From Albibacterium bauzanense (lineage in GTDB: Bacteria > Bacteroidota > Bacteroidia > Sphingobacteriales > Sphingobacteriaceae), in assembly GCF_004339765.1 (NCBI RefSeq), contig NZ_SMGO01000001.1, forward strand, positions 62,001-126,000: 64,000 nt of DNA, read 5' to 3'. The position numbers were made by a program, and so were the translations under genes. The notes under the pieces were generated by a model that was given only the letters and a program-made list of their open reading frames with translations, searched no databases and had not been told where the DNA came from. Below, in pieces: positions 34,058 to 43,372 of this stretch (its first letter is position 1; every line of letters starts with the position of its first letter).

Positions 34058-35416
34058 ATGTACAACTCATTTGAGGATTTTAAACTAAACAGACAATTAT
34101 TAAATGCTATTGAAGAGGCTGGTTATACACAACCGACGCCTATTCAGCAAAAAGCAATTACTCCTATATTGGCAGGACAGGATTTGATGGGTGTGGCGCA
34201 AACTGGTACTGGAAAGACTGCTGCTTATGTTTTACCTATTTTAATGAAGTTGAAATATGCACAAGGGGAAGATCCTCGTGCATTGATTCTTTCGCCAACG
34301 CGTGAGTTAGCGATGCAAATTGAGGCTGATATTCGTAGCCTTGGTAAGTATACTGATTTAAGGACAGTAGTGCTTTATGGAGGATTAGGGCCAAAAACAC
34401 AGATAGAAAACTTGAAGAAAGGTGTAGATATTATTGTTGCAACGCCGGGTCGTTTTTTAGATCTTTATTCAGCAGGACATATCTTTTTGAAGTCTATTAA
34501 GTTTTTAGTTTTGGATGAAGCTGATAAGATGATGGATATGGGCTTCATTAGCAAAATTCACCGCGTTTTAGAGATCGTTCCCAGAAAGCGACAGAATCTT
34601 TTATTCTCTGCAACGATGAGTGAGTTGGTTCATAAAATTGCTGGTGATTTTTTAGCCTTTCCTACGAAGGTAGAAGTTGATACTCAAGCAACGCCGGCAG
34701 AAACTGTAGAGCAGTCACTTTATTATGTTCCGAATTTAAAAACGAAGATTAACCTGTTACATAATCTATTAAACGATATTGATACGTTCAATAGAATCAT
34801 CGTTTTTTGTAAAACACGAAAAGTTGCAGATAATGTTTTTACATTTCTGGAACGTAAGTATGGGATAGAAGATGTACGTGTTATTCATGCAAATAAAGGT
34901 CAGAATACACGTATTAATTCAATTACTGCTTTTAAGGAAGGTGGTTTAAGAATATTGGTTGCAACTGATGTTGCTGCAAGAGGCTTAGATGTTAGTGATG
35001 TAAGTCATGTTATTAACTTTGAGGTTCCGGTTGTTATTGAAGATTATGTGCATCGAATTGGCAGAACAGGTAGAGCTTTGAAACAAGGAAGTGCTATTAC
35101 ATTTTGTGATCCTTCGGAAGAATACTACTTACATAAGATAGAAAAGCTAATCAGACAGAAAATACCTGTTAAGGAGATTCCTGAAGCTGTGTTTGTTGAA
35201 AAGACTGGTTATGAAGAACGGCAAATAATAGCAAGGGAGATCGATAATCAGAAGAGGAGGGATGATCCGGAATTTAAGGGTGCTTTTCATGAAAAAAAAT
35301 CGGCAAATAACCGTGCTAATGATGGTAAAGGGAAGAGTAATAACCCTCGAAAAGATGCTGGGAAGTCTGTTCATCGGGCAAATGGAAAATCAAAACGATT
35401 TGATAAGAAAAAATGA
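34058..35416 (+). CDS. DEAD-box RNA helicase (RhlE-like)
   Basis: ATP-dependent RNA helicase, 452 aa. All core motifs are in order: Q-motif (YTQPTPIQ, 24-31), AQTGTGKT (Walker A, 48-55), PTRELA, LDEADKMMDMGF (DEAD), SAT in LLFSATMS, and HRIGRTGRA in the second RecA domain (about 328-336). The last 60 residues form a basic, Lys/Arg/Asn-rich tail typical of RNA-binding extensions in RhlE-type proteins that act in ribosome assembly or cold response. The Q-motif so near the N-terminus fixes the start at this ATG even though the promoter leaves almost no leader. Its stop overlaps the next ATG by four bases. Confidence 0.93.
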   Translation: MYNSFEDFKLNRQLLNAIEEAGYTQPTPIQQKAITPILAGQDLMGVAQTGTGKTAAYVLPILMKLKYAQGEDPRALILSPTRELAMQIEADIRSLGKYTDLRTVVLYGGLGPKTQIENLKKGVDIIVATPGRFLDLYSAGHIFLKSIKFLVLDEADKMMDMGFISKIHRVLEIVPRKRQNLLFSATMSELVHKIAGDFLAFPTKVEVDTQATPAETVEQSLYYVPNLKTKINLLHNLLNDIDTFNRIIVFCKTRKVADNVFTFLERKYGIEDVRVIHANKGQNTRINSITAFKEGGLRILVATDVAARGLDVSDVSHVINFEVPVVIEDYVHRIGRTGRALKQGSAITFCDPSEEYYLHKIEKLIRQKIPVKEIPEAVFVEKTGYEERQIIAREIDNQKRRDDPEFKGAFHEKKSANNRANDGKGKSNNPRKDAGKSVHRANGKSKRFDKKK

Positions 35417-35661
35417 AGCGTGTTACTCCTTTAAATATACTAACGGCAGCTTTATTGATATGGCTGGGTTTCGGTTTATTGGATGGTACACTTGGGTTGA
35501 GCCAGGCATTATGGGTTTTATTACTTGTTGTACTTGTTTTTATCGGAGATCAGCTTTTTAGAATGTTGCTTGGTAGTTTAAAAAGGATTTGGATAGTACA
35601 AATGATATTTATTGCTATTACGGTAGCTACAGCTTTTGCAATTTGGTATATTAAGAATTAA
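35413..35661 (+). CDS. Small three-helix membrane protein of unknown function
   Basis: 82 aa with three hydrophobic segments (about 8-25, 30-52 and 58-78) and a basic short loop (RMLLGSLKR). The ATG overlaps the stop of the helicase gene in ATGA, so it is translationally coupled. No recognised domain. It is followed 20 bases later by gldC, so helicase, this protein and GldC form one transcription unit. It is real judging by position and its uniform hydrophobic pattern; the role is unknown. Confidence 0.7.
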   Translation: MKRVTPLNILTAALLIWLGFGLLDGTLGLSQALWVLLLVVLVFIGDQLFRMLLGSLKRIWIVQMIFIAITVATAFAIWYIKN

Positions 35662-35681
35662 TAGATTAGAATAATTTTTCA

Positions 35682-36029
35682 ATGAAAACAGCAGAAATTA
35701 AATTAGTAGTAACATTGGACGATCAAAACGTTCCAGAAAATATAACATGGGAATCAACGGATGGGGAATCATCAGAAGCTTTAGCGGCTAAAGCACTATT
35801 TTTAGCTTTATGGGACCCTCATTATAAGAATTCAATGCGCATTGATTTGTGGACGAAAGATATGCCAATCGATGAAATGAAGCGTTTCTTTTATGAAACC
35901 TTGCAAACCTTAGGTGATACATTTTTACGTGCATCTGGAGATGATGAAATGGCAAAAGCTGTTATTGGCGATCTACGCGATTATTGCGACCATTTTGCAG
36001 AGAAAATGGAAGTTACACAAACGAAGTAA
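35682..36029 (+). CDS. gldC: Gliding motility protein GldC
   Basis: Cytoplasmic protein of 115 aa that matches the GldC family over its full length (AEIKLVVTLDDQNVPENITW at the start, then ALFLALWDPHYKNSMRIDLW and FRASGDD-like AFLRASGDDEMA). In gliding Bacteroidota GldC is associated with the Gld machinery, but it is widely kept in non-gliding species and its biochemical role is unclear. Here it is the third gene after the helicase and the small membrane protein; no other gld gene lies in the window, so gliding cannot be inferred. It is convergent with mnmD, with only 7 bases between stops. Confidence 0.92.
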   Translation: MKTAEIKLVVTLDDQNVPENITWESTDGESSEALAAKALFLALWDPHYKNSMRIDLWTKDMPIDEMKRFFYETLQTLGDTFLRASGDDEMAKAVIGDLRDYCDHFAEKMEVTQTK

Positions 36030-36036
36030 TTTAAGA

Positions 36037-36699
36037 TTATTGTTTAATCGCCCGTAGCATTTCGCGTTTGCCAGATGCTCCGGGCGCTTTTTCAATTGAG
36101 AAGCCCATTGATTTCATAATACGCTTTAAATTGCCGGTTATAGCATAAGTTACGAAAACACCTCCTGTTTTTAAGTAAGAGCAAACATGAGTTAAGGTTT
36201 CTTGACTCCACATCTCGGGTTGATGAGCCGCCGCAAAAGCATCAAAGTAAATTATATCAACTTTATTATTTGATTTATAGTTAATTACATCACATACATT
36301 GATCAATAATTTACCTGCTTTAGTTGTTATCTGTGATTGCATTGCAGCTTCATAGTGTGCTAAAAACTCATTTCCGATTGTTGGAGAAATGTGTTTTATA
36401 TTATCAACTTCAATAAGAATTTCTTTATTTAATGGATAACGTTCAATACCTGTATAATTTAAGGTAATGTCATTATGGAAGCAATAATCGGCTGATATGA
36501 GGTAGTTTAAGCCTGTTCCAAAACCAACTTCTAAGATTGAAATAGCCTGCTGAGCTTGTTTGTTTAAATAAAATTCAAGGCCAGAGTTTAGAAATACGTG
36601 TCTGCTTTCTTGCAGAGCTCCGTGAGTAGAATGATAATGCTCTCCTATTTCTGAATTAAATAGGGTGGAAGAACCATCCTCAGTTTGTATAACGTTCAT
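36037..36699 (-). CDS. mnmD: tRNA 5-methylaminomethyl-2-thiouridine methyltransferase MnmD
   Basis: SAM-dependent tRNA wobble-U34 methyltransferase, 220 aa, corresponding to the methyltransferase half of E. coli MnmC as a free-standing enzyme, the usual state in Bacteroidota. Seen: the SAM site ILEVGFGTGLNYL (about residues 54-66), TGIERYPL, and the family motif IIYFDAFAAAHQPEMW (about 149-164). It completes the mnm5s2U modification that supports reading of Lys, Glu and Gln codons. Its ATG overlaps the stop of the upstream rhodanese gene by one base. Two sulfur-transfer genes just upstream make a sulfur-linked operon plausible, though the nearest rhodanese looks exported. Confidence 0.9.
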   Translation of the reverse strand: MNVIQTEDGSSTLFNSEIGEHYHSTHGALQESRHVFLNSGLEFYLNKQAQQAISILEVGFGTGLNYLISADYCFHNDITLNYTGIERYPLNKEILIEVDNIKHISPTIGNEFLAHYEAAMQSQITTKAGKLLINVCDVINYKSNNKVDIIYFDAFAAAHQPEMWSQETLTHVCSYLKTGGVFVTYAITGNLKRIMKSMGFSIEKAPGASGKREMLRAIKQ

Positions 36700-37199
36700 T
36701 ACAGTACTTTTGAACCGCGCTCAAGCCAAACGCTCCATCGATTGTTGTAAGCGTGTATTTGGGGAGTTTGGGCACCTTGATTTGTATAAACAGGGTGACC
36801 TTCATTGACCCATTCAAAAATGCCGCCGTAAAGGTTATATACATGCTTATAACCTGCTTTAATTAACATTCCGGCAATTCTTTGAGCACGATTTCCGACA
36901 GAACAGTAAACGATAACGGTTCGGTCTTTAGGGATATCATAAATACTGCGCATATCAAACCAGATATAACCTACATTTCTTGCATGCCTTAAATGACTTA
37001 TATTAAATTCATTTTCTTCGCGAGCATCTAATATAAATAAGCTATCACTATTTAATTTAAGGAACTGATTTATATCGATAGTAGGTATTTGTTGATTGTA
37101 TATCTTCTCCAATTCAGATTTGAATTCAGGATTAATAACCCTTTCTTTTGTTTGAAAGAAAGGGAAGATTGTAAGGAAAATTAGAATAAAGCTAGGCAT
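36699..37199 (-). CDS. Exported rhodanese-like domain protein
   Basis: Single-domain rhodanese of 166 aa. A hydrophobic N-terminus (SFILIFLTIFPFF) suggests export or membrane anchoring. The rhodanese domain covers about residues 38-140 and keeps the active loop VIVYCSVGNRAQRIA (Cys about 111), so persulfide transfer is possible, followed by AGYKHVYNLYGGIFEWV. It lies between a MBL/rhodanese protein (8-base gap) and mnmD (1-base overlap). A periplasmic rhodanese would not feed the cytoplasmic tRNA thiolation directly, so the operon link may concern sulfide or persulfide handling instead. Confidence 0.85.
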   Translation of the reverse strand: MPSFILIFLTIFPFFQTKERVINPEFKSELEKIYNQQIPTIDINQFLKLNSDSLFILDAREENEFNISHLRHARNVGYIWFDMRSIYDIPKDRTVIVYCSVGNRAQRIAGMLIKAGYKHVYNLYGGIFEWVNEGHPVYTNQGAQTPQIHAYNNRWSVWLERGSKVL

Positions 37200-37206
37200 G
37201 TATTAA

Positions 37207-38541
37207 TTAGCTTTTATATTGTTTAATTCTTGTCCCCATATCCAAGACTGTAGCACCATTTAGTTTTAAAGATAAAATGCTAGAACCGATTGCTGACCTT
37301 AATCCTCCCGCACAATGAACAGCTATGAGCTTGTCAGTCGGAATATGTTCTGTTGACTCGCGCAAACGAGGCAATGGAATATGAATAGCGTTTTTAAAAA
37401 TGCTATCTTTTTTTACTTCATTGTCGTTCCTTATATCCACAACGGTGAATTGGTCCCTATTATTGTCAAATGCCTCTTGATTAAAGTTATTTTCTTTTAT
37501 GGATCCGAAGTCATTCCAAAGGAGACCATCAACAAACTTCTCATAACCAATCTTTGCTACCTTTTCCATAATTTGATGAAGGGATGCTTCATCATAACCA
37601 ACTAAGTAAAAAGATTCACTTGGATTTACGATGGAACCTAACCAGGTTTCAAACTTTAAACTATCAGGAATATTAATAGCATTTTTATGATGTCCATTTT
37701 GAAAATCTGCCGCTTGCCTGGTGTCAACTATAAGTACATTTTCAGTTAGGTTTTCTTTATGAAGCATGTTTGTGGCAGCACGTATGCTTTGTTCAAAAGA
37801 TTCTAATCCGGCTTTATTTAAAGCAACATTGTACTGGAAATACTTGGGTACCCACGGTTGGTCTTCTGTAATTAAATTAACAAAATCGTTCTCAGACATA
37901 TCCTGGAGCGTTGGATTTTCTTTCAATTCCTTTCCGATAGTGCTTTGTAATTCAGGGCTAATATTCTTTCCACATAGAGAACCCGGACCGTGAGCCGGAT
38001 AGATGATAACATTCTCAGGTAAGGTCATTATTTTATCACGCGTAGAATGGTAAAGACTACGTGCAAGCTCCTCAGCCCTGGCTTTTATATTACCTACATT
38101 TTCTCTTAAATCGGGTCTTCCAACATCTCCTACAAATAAGGTGTCTCCTGTAAATAAAGCATGTTCTATACCGTCTTTATTAATAACTAAAACAGATATA
38201 CTATCGGGTGAGTGCCCTGGAGTATTTATTGCTTCCAGGCTAATATCTCCAAGTTCTATATGATCACCCTCATCAAAAGCTTGATGAGGGTAATCTGCCC
38301 CAACTAATCTGCTTGTATAGATTGTTGCACCTGTTGTATGATGAATCTCAAGATGAGAGCTAGTAAAATCAGCATGAGGGTGTGTTTCAATAACGCCAAC
38401 AATTTTTGCCTGATTGTTCTTTGCATATTCATAATAAGGTTGTGGGTTTCTGGCAGGATCCACTAAAATTATTTCTTTATTGTTTAACACAGCATACGAT
38501 GCATGTGCTAATCCTTTATCATAAAATTGCTCTATCTTCAT
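37207..38541 (-). CDS. MBL-fold hydrolase with two rhodanese domains (persulfide dioxygenase-like)
   Basis: Metallo-beta-lactamase-fold protein fused to two rhodanese domains, about 444 aa. The N-terminal MBL domain has ETHPHADFTSSH (THxHxDH-type site written THPHAD), NTPGHSPDS, FTGDTLFVGDVGRPD and YPAHGPGS, as in persulfide dioxygenases (ETHE1-like). Rhodanese domain 1 (about 260-345) lacks the catalytic Cys (its loop reads FYLVGYDEAS), whereas domain 2 keeps VHCAGGLRS (Cys about 415). Likely role: oxidation and transfer of protein or glutathione persulfides. The start is moved to ATG 38541, because the longer frame starts with TTG. Downstream are a second rhodanese and mnmD. Confidence 0.88.
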   Translation of the reverse strand: MKIEQFYDKGLAHASYAVLNNKEIILVDPARNPQPYYEYAKNNQAKIVGVIETHPHADFTSSHLEIHHTTGATIYTSRLVGADYPHQAFDEGDHIELGDISLEAINTPGHSPDSISVLVINKDGIEHALFTGDTLFVGDVGRPDLRENVGNIKARAEELARSLYHSTRDKIMTLPENVIIYPAHGPGSLCGKNISPELQSTIGKELKENPTLQDMSENDFVNLITEDQPWVPKYFQYNVALNKAGLESFEQSIRAATNMLHKENLTENVLIVDTRQAADFQNGHHKNAINIPDSLKFETWLGSIVNPSESFYLVGYDEASLHQIMEKVAKIGYEKFVDGLLWNDFGSIKENNFNQEAFDNNRDQFTVVDIRNDNEVKKDSIFKNAIHIPLPRLRESTEHIPTDKLIAVHCAGGLRSAIGSSILSLKLNGATVLDMGTRIKQYKS

Positions 38542-38557
38542 CTTTATCAATTAAATA

Positions 38558-40606
38558 CTACCATACCTTTATTCTGTCCTTTTCTGGAACAAATAGTTTG
38601 TCGCCTTCTTGAATATTAAAGGCTTTATACCAGGCGTCCATATTTACTATAGGGCCTACGGTTCTGGCATCGGCAGGCGAATGAGGATCTACTAAAATAA
38701 ACTGCGCGGCAGTTTCGGGACGAATATTCATTCTCCATACCTGAGCCCATGACAGGAAGAATCGTTGATCAGGAGTTAAACCATCAATTAATTCATTAGA
38801 TTGGCCTTGGGGAGTTTTCTTGAATGCTGCATAAGCAATTGCTAAACCACCTAAATCTGCTAAGTTTTCACCCAATGTTAAATTTCCATTGACATTGATT
38901 GTGTCTAATACTGTGTATTTATTGTATTGATCAACAACTTTATCTGCACGTTCTTTAAATTTAGTAGCATCTTCTGATGTCCACCAATCTTTTAAATTCC
39001 CATCTGCAGCAAATTGACGACCTTGATCATCAAATCCATGTGTCATTTCATGCCCGATTACAGCGCCAATTCCACCATAATTGATGGCATCATCTGCCTC
39101 GAAAGCAAAGAAAGGGAATTGTAAGATACCTGCTGGAAATGCTATTTCATTATTAACCGGATTGTAGTAAGCATTTACGGTCGGAGGAGTCATTCCCCAA
39201 CGGGTACGATCAACAGGTTTACCATATTGGCTGACCATATAATCATAGTTCCATTGATCAGCACGTTTTACATTTCCATAAAAATCGTCTGCATTAATCT
39301 CTAGCCCATCGTAGGTTTCCCATTTATCTGTATAGCCAATCTTTGGCGTGAAAGCATTTAATTTTTCTAATGCTTTTTTCTTTGTTTCTTCACTCATCCA
39401 ATCCAGATCCTGAATGCGTTCAGCAAAGGTGACAGATAGGTTTTTAACCAGATCCTGCATTCTTTGTTTAGCTTCCGGAGTGAAATATTTCGCGACATAT
39501 AATTGTCCTAATAGATCGCCAATGGTATTGTCAATTAATGTGAAGTTTCGCTGCCAGCGTGGTGTCATTACTTTTTGACCACTAAGTACTTGAGCGAAAG
39601 CAAAATTAGCATCAACAAAATCCTTGCTTAAATAAGGAGCTGATTTCTTTAGAATATTCCACTTTAGATATACTTTTAAGTCTTCTATAGGAGTACTTGC
39701 TATTAATTTGCCTTCATCAATGAAAAATTGTGGATTATCTACAATAATCGAATCTGCACCATTTACCTTTAATGCCGGTAAGATCTCTACCCAATTGAAA
39801 GGTTGGGTATTTTGGCTGAATTGCTCTAGTGAGAATTTATTGTAAGTAGCAATTGGATCACGCATTTCTACACGGCTTTTTTGTGATTTTGCGAGTATAC
39901 TTTCTGTTTTCCAGATAGCATCGAAATTTGCTGCAGCTTGTTCTTCAGATAATCCTGTTAATTTAAAGAGAGCTGCGATGTATTTCTTATAAGCTTCCTT
40001 AATGGTGTTATTACGATCGTTAGTTACTAGATAGTAATCGCGATCGGGTAGAGTAATTCCACCTTGGGATAGTTGAGGCATATTTTTATTTGCATTCTTA
40101 CTATCCTGATAAACATAAAAATCATAAAAAGGACTTGTTAATCCGGTTGATTGTTGATGGTTTATTTCATTGATAATACCTTTTAGATCATTGATTTTAT
40201 CAATTCTATTTAAATCTTCAATAATCGGTTTTGCTCCTGCTTCTTCAATAGCAAGACTATCCATTGAGCTTTTAAAGAAATCGCCTACACGTTGTTCTAT
40301 GCTTCCAGGAGTAGCATTTGTATTTGCAGCAGCTTCTTCAAGTAAGCCTTTTACAGCTTGTGCATTAAATTCACGTAATTCATTGAAACTACCCCAGCGA
40401 GTTTCTTTATCCGGAATTGGATTGTTTTTCATCCAAACTCCGTTTGCATAATGAAAAAAGTCATCTCCTGGTCTTACAGTTGTATCCATATTGACAGGAT
40501 CAATGAATTTGTCTGGTATGTTTGAGACTTTTTTAGACTCTGGACGGGCGCATCCGTTTATGGTAATAAGAACTATCCCACAATAAATTAATGATGAATA
40601 TTTCAT
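38558..40606 (-). CDS. M13 family zinc metallopeptidase (PepO/neprilysin-like), lipoprotein
   Basis: Peptidase of 682 aa, the normal M13 length. Lipoprotein signal with lipobox TINGC (Cys about 18). The catalytic segment is complete: IGHEMTHGFDDQG (HExxH, about 514-526), GENLADLGG (ENLAD with the third ligand Glu, about 577-585), and the substrate-binding NAYYNP motif earlier. M13 enzymes cut short peptides; bacterial PepO-like copies are periplasmic or surface-bound. The gene is monocistronic or first with the MBL/rhodanese gene 16 bases later; it is divergent from valS. Confidence 0.94.
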   Translation of the reverse strand: MKYSSLIYCGIVLITINGCARPESKKVSNIPDKFIDPVNMDTTVRPGDDFFHYANGVWMKNNPIPDKETRWGSFNELREFNAQAVKGLLEEAAANTNATPGSIEQRVGDFFKSSMDSLAIEEAGAKPIIEDLNRIDKINDLKGIINEINHQQSTGLTSPFYDFYVYQDSKNANKNMPQLSQGGITLPDRDYYLVTNDRNNTIKEAYKKYIAALFKLTGLSEEQAAANFDAIWKTESILAKSQKSRVEMRDPIATYNKFSLEQFSQNTQPFNWVEILPALKVNGADSIIVDNPQFFIDEGKLIASTPIEDLKVYLKWNILKKSAPYLSKDFVDANFAFAQVLSGQKVMTPRWQRNFTLIDNTIGDLLGQLYVAKYFTPEAKQRMQDLVKNLSVTFAERIQDLDWMSEETKKKALEKLNAFTPKIGYTDKWETYDGLEINADDFYGNVKRADQWNYDYMVSQYGKPVDRTRWGMTPPTVNAYYNPVNNEIAFPAGILQFPFFAFEADDAINYGGIGAVIGHEMTHGFDDQGRQFAADGNLKDWWTSEDATKFKERADKVVDQYNKYTVLDTINVNGNLTLGENLADLGGLAIAYAAFKKTPQGQSNELIDGLTPDQRFFLSWAQVWRMNIRPETAAQFILVDPHSPADARTVGPIVNMDAWYKAFNIQEGDKLFVPEKDRIKVW

Positions 40607-40666
40607 AGATTGTAGATTGATGTTTTATAGATTGAAATGTAAGGGCGAAGTTAGTAAACAAAATAC

Positions 40667-40674
40667 TATTTTTG
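40667..40674 (+). promoter_or_regulatory. valS: -7 promoter element of valS
   Basis: TATTTTTG, TAnnTTTG match, 23 bases before the ATG at 40698. No good -33 TTG at the right distance. Confidence 0.4.
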
Positions 40675-40697
40675 TCTTTCTTACGAATATTTGAAAC

Positions 40698-43316
40698 ATG
40701 AGCTTAACAAAAACGTACAATCCAAACGATACAGAAGATAAATGGTATAGCTATTGGTTAGAAAAAAAATTCTTTCGTTCTATACCTGATGAACGTGAGC
40801 CCTATACCATAGTGATGCCACCGCCGAATGTGACGGGTGTATTGCATATGGGTCATATGTTAAATAATACCATTCAGGATGTGTTGATTCGTCGGGCTAG
40901 GATGCAAGGGAAAAATGCTTGTTGGGTGCCTGGAACTGACCATGCTTCTATTGCTACTGAGGCTAAGGTTGTGCATATGCTGAAGGAGCGGGGAATTGAT
41001 AAAAAATCTATTAGCCGTGAAGAGTTTTTAGAATATGCATGGGAATGGAAAGAAAAATACGGTGGTATTATTCTGGATCAATTAAAAAAACTTGGAGCTT
41101 CTTGTGATTGGGACAGAACCCGTTTTACTATGGATCCTGATTTGAGCGAATCGGTTATTGATACTTTTATTCATTTATATAAAGAAGGCTATATATACAG
41201 AGGAGTAAGGATGGTAAATTGGGATCCGATGGGCCAAACTGCTCTTTCTGATGAAGAGGTAATTCGTAAGGAGGTTGATCAGCGTTTGTTTTATTTGCGC
41301 TATCCAATTGTTGGTTCTGAAAATGAGTATTTAATAATTGCGACTACTCGTCCGGAAACGATTATGGCAGATGCTGCAATATGTGTTAATCCTAATGATC
41401 CGCGTTATCAACATTTAAAAGGAAAGAGGGTTATTATTCCATTGGTGAATCGTGAGATTCCTATCATTGAAGATGAGTATGTGGAAATGGATTTCGGTAC
41501 AGGATGTTTAAAGGTTACTCCAGCACACGATTTAAATGACTTTGAACTTGGACAAAAACATAATTTAGAGATCATTGATATCTTAAATGATGATGGCAGT
41601 TTAAATGAAAAGGCTCAGATTCTTATTGGGCAGGACCGTTTTGCTGCAAGAAAGAACATCATTGCGCTATTGGAAAATGACGGGAAGATTGAAAAAATAG
41701 AGAATTATAAATCGCAAGTTGGATTTTCAGAACGTACAGACGCTGTTATAGAACCTAAACTATCTATGCAATGGTTTTGCAAAATGGATGAATTAGCGAA
41801 GCCAGCTTTAGATTATGTTATGAATGGAGAGGTGAATCTTATACCGGATAAATTCACTAATTCATACAAACATTGGATGGAAAATGTGAAGGATTGGTGT
41901 ATAAGCAGGCAATTGTGGTGGGGGCAGCGTATTCCTGCCTGGTTTAACAAGGATAATGAATGGGTAGTTGCAAAAACAGAGGCAGATGCTGTAGCAGAAT
42001 TTGAAAAGGAAGGTAAGAGCATTGAAGGAATTGTTCAAGAGGAAGATGTATTGGATACCTGGTTTTCTTCTGGCTTATGGCCCATCTCTGTATTTGATGG
42101 TTTGAAAGACCCTGAAGGTGCTGATATTAATTATTACTATCCTACCAATGATTTAATTACTGCTCCGGAAATTTTATTTTTCTGGGTTGCAAGGATGATG
42201 ATTTTTGGCCATGAATTTAAGAATCAGGCTCCTTTTAAGAATGTATACTTAACAGGGATTGTTCGTGATAAATTAGGCAGAAAGATGTCTAAATCATTGG
42301 GAAACTCGCCTGACCCTCTTGAGTTAATGAAGCTATATGGAACAGATGGTGTGAGAGTAGGTATGCTTCTTTCATCTCCGGCAGGAAATGATTTGATGTT
42401 TGATGTTTCTTATTGTGAACAGGGAAGGAACTTCGCAAATAAGATCTGGAATGCCTTCCGTTTGGTAAAAAGCTGGGAATTAAATGATGAAAAAGCCTCT
42501 GCTGCAGATTTAAAGGTTGCTAAATGGTTTGAAAGCAAGTTCAATTCAGTATTGATAGAAATAGAAGGTCATTTTGATAATTATCGCTTATCTGATGCTT
42601 TAATGGCAACTTATAAGTTAGTATGGGATGATTTTTGTGCGTGGTATCTAGAGTGGGTTAAACCACCTTATCAGCAAGCGATTTCAAAAGAAACTTTTGA
42701 AATAACCAGATCGTTTTTTGAGCGTATTTTAACACTGATACATCCCTTTATGCCATTTATAAGTGAAGAATTATGGCATGATGAATTGTTTGGGGAACGC
42801 AGTGAATTGGATTGTTGTATTGTTGCAACTTTTCCTAGGTCACAACCGTTTGATCAAGGCATCTTAAAAGAATTTAAACAGCTTCAGTCTATTGTTACTG
42901 AGATTCGTAATATAAGAAATGCCAAGCAAATCTCTCCGAAAGAACCTTTGCCTCTTTTCTATAAAGAAGGCTCGAAGATTGATTATGCAGATTGCGAATT
43001 TCTGATTTCTAAATTGGCAAATTTAAGTGAGCTGAATCTTACAAAAGAGAATCCTAGCGGTGCAATTAGCTTTTTGATTGGTAGGGATGAGTTCTTTGTG
43101 ACTATTAATCAGAATGTTGATCCTGAAGCTGAAAGAGAACGGATCCAAAAGGAGATAGCGTATTTAACTGGTTTCTTGAAATCGGTTAATGCTAAACTTT
43201 CGAATGAACGTTTTGTTCAAAATGCAAAACCTGATGTTGTTTTGAATGAGCAGAATAAGAAAGCTGATGCAGAAGCGAAGCTGGCTTCTTTGATGGAAAG
43301 TATAGAAGGCTTATAA
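40698..43316 (+). CDS. valS: Valyl-tRNA synthetase
   Basis: Class I aminoacyl-tRNA synthetase charging tRNA-Val, 872 aa, standard length. Seen: PPPNVTGVLHMGHML (HIGH motif as HMGH, about residues 41-55), the editing domain segment ATTRPETIMADAA and GTGCLKVTPAHDLND, LDTWFSSGLWP, and KMSKSLGNSPDP (KMSKS, about 527-538). The C-terminal coiled coil (about 810-872, ERIQKEIAYLTGFLKSVNAK) is present. It ends in a strong terminator shared with the convergent lysS. Essential housekeeping gene, single and complete. Confidence 0.98.
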   Translation: MSLTKTYNPNDTEDKWYSYWLEKKFFRSIPDEREPYTIVMPPPNVTGVLHMGHMLNNTIQDVLIRRARMQGKNACWVPGTDHASIATEAKVVHMLKERGIDKKSISREEFLEYAWEWKEKYGGIILDQLKKLGASCDWDRTRFTMDPDLSESVIDTFIHLYKEGYIYRGVRMVNWDPMGQTALSDEEVIRKEVDQRLFYLRYPIVGSENEYLIIATTRPETIMADAAICVNPNDPRYQHLKGKRVIIPLVNREIPIIEDEYVEMDFGTGCLKVTPAHDLNDFELGQKHNLEIIDILNDDGSLNEKAQILIGQDRFAARKNIIALLENDGKIEKIENYKSQVGFSERTDAVIEPKLSMQWFCKMDELAKPALDYVMNGEVNLIPDKFTNSYKHWMENVKDWCISRQLWWGQRIPAWFNKDNEWVVAKTEADAVAEFEKEGKSIEGIVQEEDVLDTWFSSGLWPISVFDGLKDPEGADINYYYPTNDLITAPEILFFWVARMMIFGHEFKNQAPFKNVYLTGIVRDKLGRKMSKSLGNSPDPLELMKLYGTDGVRVGMLLSSPAGNDLMFDVSYCEQGRNFANKIWNAFRLVKSWELNDEKASAADLKVAKWFESKFNSVLIEIEGHFDNYRLSDALMATYKLVWDDFCAWYLEWVKPPYQQAISKETFEITRSFFERILTLIHPFMPFISEELWHDELFGERSELDCCIVATFPRSQPFDQGILKEFKQLQSIVTEIRNIRNAKQISPKEPLPLFYKEGSKIDYADCEFLISKLANLSELNLTKENPSGAISFLIGRDEFFVTINQNVDPEAERERIQKEIAYLTGFLKSVNAKLSNERFVQNAKPDVVLNEQNKKADAEAKLASLMESIEGL

Positions 43317-43356
43317 AAATAAAGCCCTGAATTTAAAATTCAGGGCTTTATTTTTA
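43314..43356. terminator. Strong bidirectional terminator between valS and lysS
   Basis: Near-perfect palindrome whose core AAAGCCCTGAA (43321-43331) pairs with TTCAGGGCTTT (43339-43349), flanked by an A-run on the left and a T-run on the right, giving a U-tract in both directions. Textbook intrinsic terminator for both convergent genes. Confidence 0.92.
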
Positions 43357-43372
43357 TAGTTATATCTGTTTT

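Noticed and set aside
40170-40451. 93-codon plus-strand frame inside the M13 peptidase gene
   Set aside because: Shadow of the coding frame of a clear peptidase.
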